NCBI GenBank assembly: GCA_034509735.1
Contig: JACGWO010000001.1
Location: 29,329,966 to 29,393,965, forward strand
DNA: 64,000 nt
Direction of reading: 5' to 3'
DNA from: Sesamum alatum
Taxonomy: Eukaryota; Streptophyta; Magnoliopsida; Lamiales; Pedaliaceae
Both the position numbers and the translations under genes were made by a program. Shown here piece by piece: positions 34,201 through 47,225 of the stretch. The notes under the pieces were generated by a model. The model worked only from the letters and a program-made list of their open reading frames with translations, was not told the DNA's origin and did not search any database. The first letter of the stretch is position 1. Every line of letters starts with the position of its first letter.

Positions 34201-37200
34201 TTGGCTATAAATATATTCGTATTGACTCTAATAATCAATATTAAAACCACTCCTCGATTATATGACTAGGACTCCATCTTATTCAACATAAAAATGCACT
34301 AGGACTACATCTCGAACACTCTTTCGGGTCATGGTCTCAGCTTTGTACTATTGCCCAACGAGAAACTCCTTTAAGCAAGTTTAGACACTAAAGCACTAAA
34401 GCCACTTTTATCTTTGTAATATCGAGGGCTTGGGGAACCTTCATAATCAATCGTACGTCGGATACATGCCTAATACTCAACAGAATCGTTAGGAAAAACA
34501 CCTTGTGCTTTCAGTTCTTATGATTGACTGATAGATGACTCATTTTTTTACTATAAATATATTCGGAATGCTCTAATAATCAATATTAAAACCACGCTTC
34601 GATTATATGACTAGGACTCCATCTTATTCAACATAAAAATGCACTAGGACTACATCTCGAACACTCTTTCAAGCGATGGACTCAGCTTTGTACCTTTGCG
34701 CAACGACAAACTCCTTTAAACAAGTTTAGACACTAACGCACTCTTATGTTTGCCATATCGAGGGCTTGGAGAACCTTCATAATCAATCGTACGACCGGAT
34801 ACATGCCTAATACTCAACACAATCGTAGCAAACACCTTGTGCTTTCAGTCCTTATCATTGACTGATAGATGACTCATTTTTGGCATTTTTTACATACATT
34901 CGAATTGACTCTAATAATCAATATTTAAGCCACTCTTCGATTATATGACTAGGACTCCATCCTATTCAACATAAAAATTGCACTAGGACTACATCTCGAA
35001 CACTCTTTTCGGGTCATGGTCTCAGCTTTATACCTTTGCCAACGAGAACTCCTTTAAACAACTTTAGACACTAAAGCACTTTTATCTTTGTCATATCGAG
35101 GGCTTGGAGAACCTTCATAATCAATCGTACGTCCAGATACATGCGTAATACTCAACACAATCGTAGCAAACACCTTGTTGCTTTCAGTCCTTATCATTGA
35201 CTGATAGATGACTCATTTTTGGCTATAAATATATTCGTATTCACTCTAATAATCAATATTAAAGCCACTCCTCGATTATATGACTAGGACTCCATCTTAT
35301 TCAACATAAAAATGCACTAGGACTACATCTCGAACACTCTTTCGAGCCATGGACTCAGCTTTGTACCTTTGCGCAACGACAAACTCCTTTAAACAAGTTT
35401 AGACACAAACGCACTCTTATGTTTGCCATATCGAGGGCTTGGAGAACCTTCATAATCAATCGTACGTCCGGATACATGCCTAATACTCAACACAATCGTA
35501 GCAAACACCTTGTGCTTTCAGTCCTTATCATTGACTGATAGATGACTCATTTTTTGCTATAAATATATTCGTATTGACTCTAATAATCAATATTAAAGCC
35601 ACTCCTCGATTATATGACTAGGACTCCATATTATTCAACATAAAAATGCAGTAGGACTACATCTCGAACACTCTTTCGAGCCATGAACTCAACTTTGTAC
35701 CTTTGCGCAACGACAAACTCCTTTAAACAAGTTTAGACACAAACGCACTCTTATGTTTGCCATATCGAGGGCTTGGAGAACCTTCATAATCAATCGTACG
35801 TCCGGATACATGCCTAATACTCAACACAATCGTAGCAAACACCTTGTGCTTTCAGTCCTTATCATTGACTGATAGATGACTCATTTTTGGCTATAAATAT
35901 ATTCGTATTGACTCTAATAATCAATATTAAAGCCACTCCTCGATTATATGACTAGGACTCCATATTATTCAACATAAAAATGCAGTAGGACTACATCTCG
36001 AACACTCTTTCGAGCCATGGACTCAAGTTTGTACCTTTGCGCAACGACAAACTCCTTTAAACAAGTTTAGACACAAACGCACTCTTATGTTTGCCATATC
36101 GAGGGCTTGGAGAACCTTCATAATCAATCGTACGTCCGGATACATGTGTAATACTCAACACAATCGTAGCAAACACCTTGTGCTTTCAGTCCTTATCATT
36201 GACTGATAGATGACTCATTTTTGGCTATAAATACATTCGTATTGACTCTAATAATCAATATTAAAGTCACTCTTCGATTATATGACTACGATCCATCTTA
36301 TTCAACATAAAAATGCACTAAGGCTACATCATAGAACACTCTTTCGAGCCATGGACTCAGCTTTGTACCTTTGCGCAACGACAAACTCCTTTAAACAAGT
36401 TTAGACACTAAAGCACTTTTATCTTTGCCATATCGAGGGCTTGGAAACCTTCATAATCAATGCTACGTCCGGATACAAGCCTAATACTCAACAGAATCGT
36501 AGGAAACACCTTGTACTTTCCGTTCTTATAATTGACTGATAGATGACTCAATTTTTACTATAAATATATTCGTATTGACTCTAATAATCAATATTAAAAC
36601 CACGCTTCGATTATATGACTAGGAATCCATCTTATTCAACATAAAAGTGCACTAGGACTACATCTCGAACACTCTTTCGAGCCATGGACTCAGCTTTGTA
36701 CCTTTGCGCAACGACAAACTCCTTTAAACAAGTTTAGACAGTAACGCACTCTTATGTTTGCCATATCGAGGGCTTGGAGAACCTTCATAATCAATCGTAC
36801 GTCCGGATACATGCGTAATACTCAACACATTCGTAGCAAACACCTTGTGCTTTCACTCCTTATCATTGACTGATAGATGACTTATTTTTGGCTATAAATA
36901 CATTCGTATTGACTCTAATAATCAATATTAAAGTCACTCTTCGATTATATGACTAGGACTCCATCTTATTCAACATAAAAATGCCCTCGGACTACATCTC
37001 GAACACTCTTTCGGGTTATGGTTCTCAGCTTTGTACCTTTGCCCAACGAGAAACTCCTTTAAACTACTTTAGACACTAAAGCACATTTTTATCTTTGTCA
37101 TATCGAGGGCTTGGAGAACCCTCATAATCATCGTACGTCCGGATACATGCCTAATACCCAACACAATCGTAGGAAACACCTTGTGCTTTCAATCCTTATC

Positions 37201-37263
37201 ATTGACTGATAGATGACTCATTTTGGGCTATAAATATATTCGTATTGACTCTAATAATCAATA

Positions 37264-37463
37264 TTAAAGCCAGTCTTCGATTATAAAATGCACTAAGACT
37301 TACATCTAGAAAACTCTTTCGAGCCATGGACTCGCTTTGTAACTTTGCGCAATGACAAACTCCTTTAAACAAGTTTAGAACACTGATGCACTTTTATCTT
37401 TTTCCATATCGATGATAGATGACTCAGCTATAAATATATTTGTATTGACTCTAATAACCAATA
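37264..37463 (+). repeat. 197-bp deletion monomer, copy 3
   Basis: Same deletion junctions. Three single-base insertions make this copy 200 bp. The flanking block is interrupted 440 bp downstream by the LINE-B insertion. Confidence 0.9.
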
Positions 37464-37890
37464 TTAAAGCTACTCTTCGATTATATGACTAGGACTCCAT
37501 GTTATTCAACATTAAAATGCTCTAGGACTACATCTAGAACACTCTTTCGAGCCATGAACTCAGCTTTGTACATTTCCGCAACGACAAACTCGTTTAAACA
37601 AGTTTAGACAGTAATCCACTTTTATCTTTGCCATATCGAGGGTTGGAGAACCTTCATAATCAATCGTATGTCCGAATACATGCCTAATACTCAATACAGT
37701 CGTAGGAAACACGTGCTTTCAGTCATTATCATTAACTGATAAATGACTCATTTTGGGCTATAAATATATTCGTATTGACTATAATAATCAATACTAAAGC
37801 CACTCTCCGATTGTATGATTAGGACTCCATGTTATTCAACATTAAAATGCACTACGACTACATCTAGAACACTCTTTTAAGCTATGAACT

Positions 37891-37905
37891 CATCGTGGTA
37901 CCTTT
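37891..37905 (+). repeat. Left target-site duplication of LINE-B
   Basis: CATCGTGGTACCTTT is satellite sequence merging with the T tract of the inverted LINE. It matches CATCGTTGTACCTTT at 38858-38872 with one difference. Confidence 0.85.
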
Positions 37906-38389
37906 TTTTTTTTTAGGTAAATGTAAATTTCATAAATAAAAGGAGTGATTTACAACAATAACAAAGGCAAAACCGCCCTGTCCAGAGAGTGCTTCCAGGA
38001 AGGCAACAGAGGTTCAGCGATCCTGGGCACAAAGCAACCACTACAAGCCAATCCCAACAAGGGCAAAAGAGGAACCACAAGCAACAAGCCATTCCAAATC
38101 GGAATCACTGGCAAATGATACAAAAGAACAGAACAATCATGGCAGCAAGCCGGCCCAAAAACAACAAGGGGAAATAACAGCAAGTCAGCCCCAAAAGCAG
38201 CAATCAACAGTCAACAACAATCAACAATCAACAAGAACCAACATTATTCAACAGGGTGGCTCCATGGCATGCGCCAAAGGCGGAAGAGGGCAAAAGTTTG
38301 AAGCGTGGGCTTCAAGTCATCTCCGCAGATGCACCAAAGCATTGACTGAAAGGGAGGAGTTTTGGAATCTACGAGTATTACGCTCACGC
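37906..38389 (-). other. LINE-B distal ORF2 and 3' UTR
   Basis: Sequence between the recognisable ORF2 fragment and the poly(A) tract. The segment near 38250-38390 probably still derives from the end of ORF2. The rest reads as 3' UTR with no long open frame that fits the family. Confidence 0.6.
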
Positions 38390-38857
38390 CAAATGTGATA
38401 AACAAGCGAGGCAAGGGTGGCACGGTATGCTGCGTTAATGAGATGTTTCCCGCGCCATCGAATGGAGGCCCATCTGATGCCTAAACTCCACGAAGGATGA
38501 GGCCATTGGATTTGGTATGCTGTCTAAGGAGGGAAAGGCATCTCCGGGAGAAAGTGCTTTCGAAGAAGAGGTGAGCGTGGCTCTCAGCCATTCCAGAGTT
38601 ACAGAGGACGCACTCCCAAGAATCCGGTGGGCACCAAGGCTTATCCATGGTAGAGAGACGCTCTCTAATAGCAAGCCACAGAATAAAAAGATTTCGGTGA
38701 ATGCGGAAAGGGCCATGGAATAAGGAAGACCACTCACCTTCGGTCCGGGGGGTTGGAAGATGCTTAGAGTGTCCGAGTTAGAGAGTGTACCGTTAAGGGA
38801 GCTCCAAAGAATCCGAGATGGTCCAGGGGAGATCTGAGGGAGAGCAGCCAAGACAAA
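38390..38857 (-). pseudogene. LINE-B ORF2 C-terminal fragment (zf-RVT region)
   Basis: The open stretch at 38435-38857 has SRILWSSLNGTLSNSDTLSI, LFCGLLLESVSLPWISLG and similar text. This corresponds to the region after the reverse transcriptase in plant L1 ORF2, the same region seen in LINE-A as RILWRGPGTVFSKSEAYRAL and FILWLAILGRLSTMDKPWF. Frameshifts are evident because the expected FILWLA...STMDKPW order appears in mixed frames. It lacks endonuclease and RT catalytic regions, so it is non-functional. Confidence 0.85.
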
Positions 38858-40090
38858 CATCGTTGTACCTTTGCGCAAAGACAAACTCCTTTAAACAAAT
38901 TTAGACACTAATGCACTTTTATCTTTGCCATATCGAGGGCTTGGAGAACCTTCATAATCAATCGTACGTCCGGATACATGCCTAATACTCAAAACAATTG
39001 TAGGAAACACCTTGTGCTTTCAGTCCTTATCACTGACAGATAGATGACTCATTTTTTGTTATAAATATATTCGTATTGACTCTAATAACCAATATTAAAG
39101 TCACTCTTCGATTATATGACTACGACTCCATCTTATTCAACATAATAATGCACTAAGGCTACATCTAGAACACTCTTTCGAGCCATGGACTCAGCTTTGT
39201 ACCTTTGCGCAACGACAAACTCCTTCAAACAAGTTTAGACACTAAAGCACTTTTATCTTTGCCATATCGAGGGCTTGGAAACCCTCATAATCAATGCTAC
39301 GTCCGGATACAAGCCTAATACTCAACAGAATCGTAGGAAACACCTTGTGCTTTCCGTTCTTATGATTGACTGATAGATAACTCATTTTTTACTATAAATA
39401 TATTCGTATTGACTATAATAATAAATATTAAAACCACGCTTCGATTATAACTAGGACTCCATCTTATTCAACATAAAAGTGCACTAGGACTACATCTCGA
39501 ACACTCTTTCGAGCCATGGCAGCTTTGTACCTTTACGCAACGACAAACTCCTTTAAACAAGTTTAGACACAAACGCACTCTTATGATTGCCATATCGAGG
39601 GCTTGGAGAACCTTCATAATCAATCGTACGTCCGGATACATGCCTAATACTCAACACAATCGTAGCAAACACCTTGTGCTTTCAGTCCTTATCATTGACT
39701 GATAGATGACTCATTTTTGGCTATAAATATATTTGTATTGACTCTAATAATCAATATTAAAGCCACTCATCGATTATATGACTAGGACTCCATCTTATTC
39801 AACATAAAAATGCACTAGGACTACATCTCGAACACTCTTTCGGGTCATGGTCTCAGCTTTGTACCTTTGCCCAATGAGAAACTCCTTTAAACAACTTTAG
39901 ACACTAAACCACTTTTATCTTTGTCATATCGAGGGCTTGGAGAACCTTCATAATCAATCGTACGTCCGGATACATGTCTAATACCCAACACAATCGTAGA
40001 AAACACCTTGTGCTTTCAATCCTTATCATTGACTGATAGATGACTCATTTTGGGCTATAAATATATTCGTATTGAATCTAATAATCAATA

Positions 40091-40287
40091 TTAAAGCCAG
40101 TCTTCGATTATAAAATGCACTAAGACTACATCTAGAAAACTCTTTCGAGCCATGGACTCGCTTTGTAACTTTGCGCAATGACAAACTCCTTTAGACAAGT
40201 TTAGACACTGATGCACTTTTATCTTTTCCATATCGATGATAGATGACTCAGCTATAAATATATTTGTATTGACTCTAATAATCAATA
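40091..40287 (+). repeat. 197-bp deletion monomer, copy 4
   Basis: Same two deletion junctions as at 28576, with the same downstream monomer carrying ACTCGTTTAAACAAG and TAATCCACTTTTATC. Confidence 0.9.
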
Positions 40288-43200
40288 TTAAAGCTACTCT
40301 TCGATTATATAACTAGGACTCCATGTTATTCAACATTAAAATGCTATAGGACTACATCTAGAACACTCTTTCGAGCCATGAACTCAGCTTTGTACATTTT
40401 CGCAACGACAAACTCGTTTAAACAAGTTTAGACTGTAATCCACTTTTATCTTTGCCATATCGAGGGTTGGAGAACCTTCATAATCAATCGTATGTCCTAA
40501 TACATGCCTAATACTCAATACAGTCGTAGGAAACACGTGCTTTCAGTCATTATCATTAATTGATAAGTGACTCATTTTGGGCTATAAATATATTTGTATT
40601 GACTATAATAATCAATACTAAAGCCACTCTCCGATTGTATGATTAGGACTCCATGTTATTCAACATTAAAATGCACTACGACTACATCTAGAACACTCTT
40701 TTAAGATATGAACTCATCGTTGTACTTTTGCGCAAAGACAAACTCCTTTAAACAAATTTAGACACTAATGCACTTTTATCTTTGCCATATCGAGGGCTTG
40801 GAGAACCTTCATAATCAATCGTACGTCCGGATACATGCCTAATACTCAAAACACTTGTAGGAAACACCTTGTGCTTTCAGTACTTATCACTGACAGATAG
40901 ATGACTCATTTTTTGTTATAAATATATTCGAATTGACTCTAATAATCAATATTAAAGTCACTCTTCGATTATATGACTTTGACTCCATCTTATTCAACAT
41001 AAAAATGCACTAAGGCTACATCTAGAACACTCTTTCGAGCCATGGACTCAGCTTTGTACCTTTGCGCAACAACAAACTCCTTTAAACAAGTTTAGACACT
41101 AAAGCACTTTTATCTTTGCCATATCGAGGGCTTGGAAACCTTCATAATCAATGCTACGTCCGGATACAAGCCTAATACTCAACAGAATCGTAGGAAACAC
41201 CCTGTGCTTTCCGTTCTTATGATTGACTGATACATGACTCATTTTTTACTATAAATATATTCGTATTGACTCTAATAATCAATATAAAAACCACGCTTCG
41301 ATTATATGACTACGACTCCATCTTATTCAACATAAAAGTGCACTAGGACTACATCTCGAACACTCTTTCGAGCCATGGACTCAGCTTTGTACCTTTGCGC
41401 AATGACAAACTCCTTTAAACAAGTTTAGACACAAACGCTCTCTTATGTTTGCCATATCGAGGGCTTGGAGAACCTTCATAATCAATCGTACGTCCGGATA
41501 CATGCGTAATACTCAACACAATCGTAGCAAACACCTTGTGCTTTCAGTCCTTATCACTGACAGATAGATGACTCATTTTTTGTTATAAATATATTCGTAT
41601 TGACTCTAATAATCAATATTAAAGTCACTCTTCAATTATATGACTACGACTCCATCTTATTCAACATAATAATGCACTAAGGCTACATCTAGAACACTCT
41701 TTCGAGCCATGGACTCAGCTTTGTACCTTTGCGCAACGGCAAACTCCTTTAAAAAAATTTAGACACTAAAGCACTTTTATCTTTTCCATATCGAGGGCTT
41801 GGAAACCCTGATAATCAATGCTACGTCCGGATACAATCCTAATACTCAACAGAATCGTAGGAAACACTTTATGCTTTCCGTTCTTATGATTGAATGATAG
41901 ATGACTCATTTTTTACTATAAATATATTCGTATTGACTCTAATAATTAATATTAAAACCACGCTTCGATTATAACTAGGACTCCATCTTATTCAACATAA
42001 AAGTGCACTAGGACTACATCTCGAACACTCTTTCGAGCCACGGACTCAGCTTTGTACCTTTGCGCAACGACAAACTCCTTTAAACAAGTTTAGACACAAA
42101 CGCACTCTTATGTTTGCCATATCGAGGGCTTGGAGAACCTTCATAATCAATCGTACGTCCGGATACATGCCTAATACTCAACACAATCGTAGCAAACACC
42201 TTGTGCTTTCAATCCTTATCATTTTCTAATAGATGACTCACTTTTTGCTATAAATATATTCGTATTGACTGTAATAATCAATATTAAAGCCACTCCTCGA
42301 TTATATGACTAGGACTCCATATTATTCAACATAAAAATGCACTAGGACTACATCTCGAACACTCTTTCGAGCCATGGACTCAGCTTTGTACCTTTGCGCA
42401 ACGACAAACTCCTTTAAACAAGTTTAGACACAAACGCACTCTTATGTTTGCCATATCGAGGGCTTGGAGAACCTTCATAATCAATCGTACGTCCGGATAC
42501 ATGCGTAATACTAAACACAATCGTAGCATACACCTTGTGCTTTCCGTTCTTATGATTGTTTGATAGATGACTCATTCTTGGCTATAAATATATTCGTATT
42601 GACTCTAATAATCAATATTAAAGCCACTCCTCAATTATATGACTACGACTCCATATTATTCAATGTAAAAATGCACTAGGACTACATCTAGAACACTCTT
42701 TCGAGCCATGGACTCAGCTTTGTACCTTTGCGCAACGACAAACTCCTTTAAACAAGTTTAGACACTAAAGCACTTTTATCTTTGCCATATCGAGGGCTTG
42801 GAAACCTTTCATAATCAAATGCTACGTCCGATACCAAGCCTAATACTCGACAGAATCGTAGGAAACACCTTGTGCTTTCCGTTCTTATGATTAACTGATA
42901 GATGACTCATTTTTTACTATAAATATATTCGTATTGACTCTAATAATCAATATCAAAACCATGCTTCGATTATATGACTAAGACTCCATCTTATTCAACA
43001 TAAATGGGCACTAGGACTACATCTCGAACACTCTTTCGAGCCATGGACTCAGCTTTGTACCTTTGCACAACGACAAACTCCTTTAAACAAGTTCAGACAC
43101 TAACGCACTTTTATCTCTGTCATATCGAGGCTTGAGAAACCTTTCATAATCAATCGTACGTCCGGATACATGCCTAATACCCAACACAATTGTTAGGAAA

Positions 43201-43294
43201 CACCTTGTGCTTTCAATCCTTATCATTGACTGATAGATGTCCATAACTCATTTTTGGGCTATAAATATATTCGTATTGACTCTAATAATCAATA

Positions 43295-43492
43295 TTAAAG
43301 CCAGTCTTCGATTATAAAATGCACTTAAGACTACATCTAGAAAACTCTTTCGAGCATGGACTCGCTTTGTAACTTTGCGCAATGACAACTCCTTTAAAAC
43401 AAGTTTAGACACTGATGCACTTTAATCTTTTCCATATCGATGATTAGATGACTCAGCAATAAATATATTTGTATTGACTCTAATAATCAACA
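43295..43492 (+). repeat. 197-bp deletion monomer, copy 5
   Basis: Same deletion junctions, with scattered one-base indels (for example CGATGATTAGATGAC) that fall in the indel-rich part of the window. Confidence 0.88.
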
Positions 43493-45858
43493 TTAAAGCT
43501 ACTCTTCGATTATATGACTAGGACTCCATATTATTCAACATTAAAATGCTCTAGAGGACTACATCATAGAACACTCTTTCGAGCCATGAACTCAGCTTTG
43601 TACATTTCCGCAACGACAAACTCGTTTAAACATAGTTTAGACAGTAATCCACTTTTACTTTGCCATATCGAGGGTTGGAGAACCTTCATAATCAATCGTA
43701 TGTCGAATACATGCCTAATACTCAATACAGTCGTAGGAACACGATGCTTAATTTCAGTCATTATCATTAAAACTGATAAAATGACTCATTTTGGGCTTAT
43801 AGTATATAATATATTCGTAGTTGACTATAATAATCAATACTGAAAGCCACTCTCGATTGTATGATTAGGACTCCATGTTATTCAACATTAAAATGCACTA
43901 CGACTACATCTGGAACACTCTTTTAAGCTATGAACTCATCGTTGTACCTTTGCGCAAAGACAAACTCCTTTAAACAAATTTAGACACTAATGCACTTTTA
44001 TCTTTGCCATATCGAGGGCTTGGAGAACCTTCATAATCAATCGTACGTCCGGATACATGCCTTAATACTCAAAACAATTGTAGGAAACACCTAGTGCTTT
44101 CAGTCCTTATCACTGACAGATAGATGACTCATTTTTTGTTATAAATATATTCGTATTGACTCTAATAATCAATATTAAAGTCACTCTTTTCAATTATATT
44201 GACTACACTTCCATCTTATTCAACATAATAATGCACTAAGGCTACATCTAGAACACTCTTTCGAGCCATGGACTTCACACTTTGTACCTTTTGCGCAACG
44301 ACAAACTACTTTTAAAACAGTTTAGACACTAAAAGCACTTTTTATCTTTGCCATATCGAGGGCTTGGAAACCCTCTATAATCAATGCTACGTCCGGATAC
44401 AAGCCTAATACTCAACAGAATCGTAGGGAAACACCTTGTGCTTTCCGTTCATATGATTGACTGATAGATGACTCATTTTTTACTATAAATATATTCGTAT
44501 TGACTCTAATAATCAATATTAAAACCACGCTTCGATTATAACTAGGACTCCAATCTTATTCAACATAAAAGTGCACTAGGACTACATCCTCGAACACTCT
44601 TTCGAGCCATGGACTCGCTTTGTACCTTTGCGCAACGACAAACTCCTTTAAACAAGTTTAGACACAAACGCACTCTTATGATTGCCACTTATCGAGGGCT
44701 TGGAGAACCTTCATAATCAGTTCGTGTCGTCCGGGATATATGCCTAATACTCAAACCAATCGAAGCAAACACCTTGTGCTTTCAGTCGTTATCATTGACT
44801 GCTAGATGACTCATTTTTGGCTATAAATATATTCGTATTGACTCTAATAATCAAATATTAAGCCACTCCTTGATTATATGACTAGACTCATCTTATTCAA
44901 CATAAAAATGCACTAGGACATACATCTCGAACACTCTTTCGGTTCATGGTCTCAGCTTTGTACCATTGCCCAACGAGAAACTCCTTTAAAAAAGTTTAGA
45001 CACTAAAGCACTTTTATCTTTGTAATATCGAGGGCTTGGAGAACCTTCATAATCAATCGTACGTCCGGATACATGCCTAACACTCAACAGAATCGTAGAA
45101 ACACCTTGTGCTTTCAGTTCTTATCATTGACTATCAATGACTCATTTTTAACTATAAATATTATTCGGAATGATTCTAATAATCAATATTAAAACCACAC
45201 TCGCTTATCATGACTAGGACTCCATCTTATTCAACATAAAAGTGCACCTAGGACTTACATCTCGAACACTATTTCGAGCCATGGACTCAGCTCTTTGTAC
45301 CTTGCGCGCAACGACAAACTCCTTTAAACAAGTTTAGACACTAACACACTCTTATGTTTGCCATATCGAGGCTTGGAGAACCTTCATAATCAATCGTACA
45401 TCCGGATACATGCGTAATACTCAGCACAATCGTAGCAAACACCTTGTGCTTTCAGTCCTTATGATTGACTGATAGATGACTCATTTTTGGCAATAAATAC
45501 ATTCGTATTGCCTCTAATAATTCAATATTAAAGCCACTCTTCGATTATATGACAAGGACTCCATCTTATTCAACATAAAAATGCACTAGGACTACATCTC
45601 GAACACTCTTTTTGTCATGGTCTCAGCTTGTACCTTTGCCCAACGAGAAACTCCTTTAAACAACTTTAGACACTAAACCACTTTTTATCTTTGTCATATC
45701 GTGGGCTTGGAGAACCTTCATAATCAATTGTACGTCCGGATACATGCTAATACCCAACACAATCGTAGGAAAACCTTGTGCTTTCAATCCTTATCATTGA
45801 CTGATAGATGACTCATTTTGGGCTATAAATATATTCGTATTGACTCTAATAATCAATA

Positions 45859-46052
45859 TTAAAGCCAGTCTTCAATTATAGAATGCACTAAGACTACATC
45901 TAGAAAACTCTTTCGAGCCATGGACTCGCTTTGTAACTTGCGCAATGACAAACTCCTTAAACAAGTTAGACACTGATGCACTTTTATCTTTTCCATATCG
46001 ATGATAGATGACTCAGCAATAAATATATTTGTATTGACTCTAATAATCAATA
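45859..46052 (+). repeat. 197-bp deletion monomer, copy 6
   Basis: Same deletion junctions with a few single-base losses. It is followed, as in the other copies, by a monomer with the CGTTTTAAACAAG variant. Confidence 0.88.
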
Positions 46053-47084
46053 TTAAGCTACTCTTCGATTATATGACTAGGACTCCATGTTATTCAACAT
46101 TAAAATGCTTCTAGGACTACATCTAGAACACTCTTTTTGAGCCATGAACTCAGCTTTGTACATTTCCGCAACGACAAACTCGTTTTAAACAAGTTTACTC
46201 AGTATCCACTTTTATCTTTGCCATATCGAGGGTTGGAGAACCTTCATAATCAATCGCATGTCCGATACATGCCTAATACTCATACAGTCATAGGAAACAC
46301 GTGCTTTCAGTCATTATCATGTAACTTGTAAATGACTCATTGGGCTATAAATATATTCGTATTGACTATAATGGTAATCAATACTAAACCACTCTCCGAT
46401 TGTATGATTAGGACTCCATGTTATTCAACATTTAAAATGCACTACGACTACATCTAGAACACTCTTTTAAGCCATGGACCCAGCTTTGTACCTTGCGCAA
46501 CGACAAACTCCTTTAAACAAGTTTAGACACTAAAGCACTTTATCTTTGAACATATCTAGGGCTTGGAAACCCTATAATCATGCTACGTCCGGATACAAGC
46601 CTAATACTCAACAGAATCGTAGAAAACCTTGTGCTTTCCGTTCTTATGGTTGACTGATATAGATGACTCATTTTTTTCTATAAATATATTCGTATTGACT
46701 CTAATAATCATATTAAAACCACGCTCGATTATAACTTAGGACTCCATCTTATTCAACATAAAAGTGCCTAGGACTAACATCTCGAACACTCTTTCGAGCC
46801 ATGGACTCAGCTTGTGTACCTGTTTGCGCAACGACAAACTCCTTTTAAACAAGTTTAGACACAAACGCACTCTTATGATTGCCATATCGAGGGCTTGGAG
46901 AACCTTCATAATCAATCGTACGTCCGGATACATGCCTAATACTCAAAACTGTTAGGGAAACACCTTGTGCCTTCAGTCCTTATCACTGACAGATAGATGA
47001 TCTCATTTTTGTTTATATAAATATATTTGTATTGACTCTAATAATCAATAATAAAGTCACTCCTCTTCGATATAGATGACTAGG

Positions 47085-47225
47085 ACTCCATGTACTCATA
47101 CTAGTTCTCAACATGAAAATGCACTAAGGCTACATCCGATCATAGAACACCTCTTTCGAAGCCATGGGGACATAGCGATTATTTGATAACCTTTCCTGCC
47201 GCTAACTATCAACACTCCTTTGCGC
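47085..47225 (+). other. Scrambled satellite with non-satellite filler
   Basis: Within an otherwise recognisable monomer, 47166-47212 (ATAGCGATTATTTGATAACC and following) has no counterpart in other monomers. The preceding 80 bp contain stuttered duplications such as CATGTACTCATACTAGTTCTC. It could be repair filler or an assembly or base-calling defect. Confidence 0.6.

Larger units (their letters stand above)
20108..37905 (+). repeat. 333-bp satellite array, block 4
   Basis: The largest block, 17.8 kb, about 53 monomers in one orientation. Several local multi-monomer patterns can be followed. At 21.0-24.1 kb, monomers with CTATAGAACACTC, with CCAGAACACTGTTTCGAGCC and with AACACCTTTAAACAAG recur at two- and three-monomer spacing. 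At 28-33 kb, blocks of more than 1 kb recur. At about 35.2-36.2 kb, neighbouring monomers sharing TTCAACATAAAAATGCAGTA are almost identical, which suggests very recent tandem duplication. No gene is present. Confidence 0.96.
37906..38857 (-). mobile_element. LINE-B, 5'-truncated L1-type LINE 3' fragment
   Basis: On the - strand this about 950-bp piece ends in GAAATTTACATTTACCT plus a poly(A) tract, the reverse of the left edge. Its upstream part encodes the C-terminal region of a LINE ORF2. Target duplications CATCGTKGTACCTTT flank it, and the satellite monomer resumes in phase. Its length shows severe 5' truncation, as is usual when target-primed reverse transcription stops early. It is a different lineage or age from LINE-A, because the 3' end differs. 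Confidence 0.92.

Noticed and set aside
37950..38207. 85-residue - strand frame and its + strand partner in LINE-B
   Set aside because: Located in the distal ORF2/3' UTR part of a truncated LINE. No match to family motifs.
28576..46050. Recurrent 60-65-residue frames on the - strand (MIIRVNTNIFIAESSI...) at 28576, 31080, 40091 and 45859
   Set aside because: They are the same deletion monomer read in an accidentally open frame. Full-length monomers close the frame, and no start context or coding pattern supports a protein.
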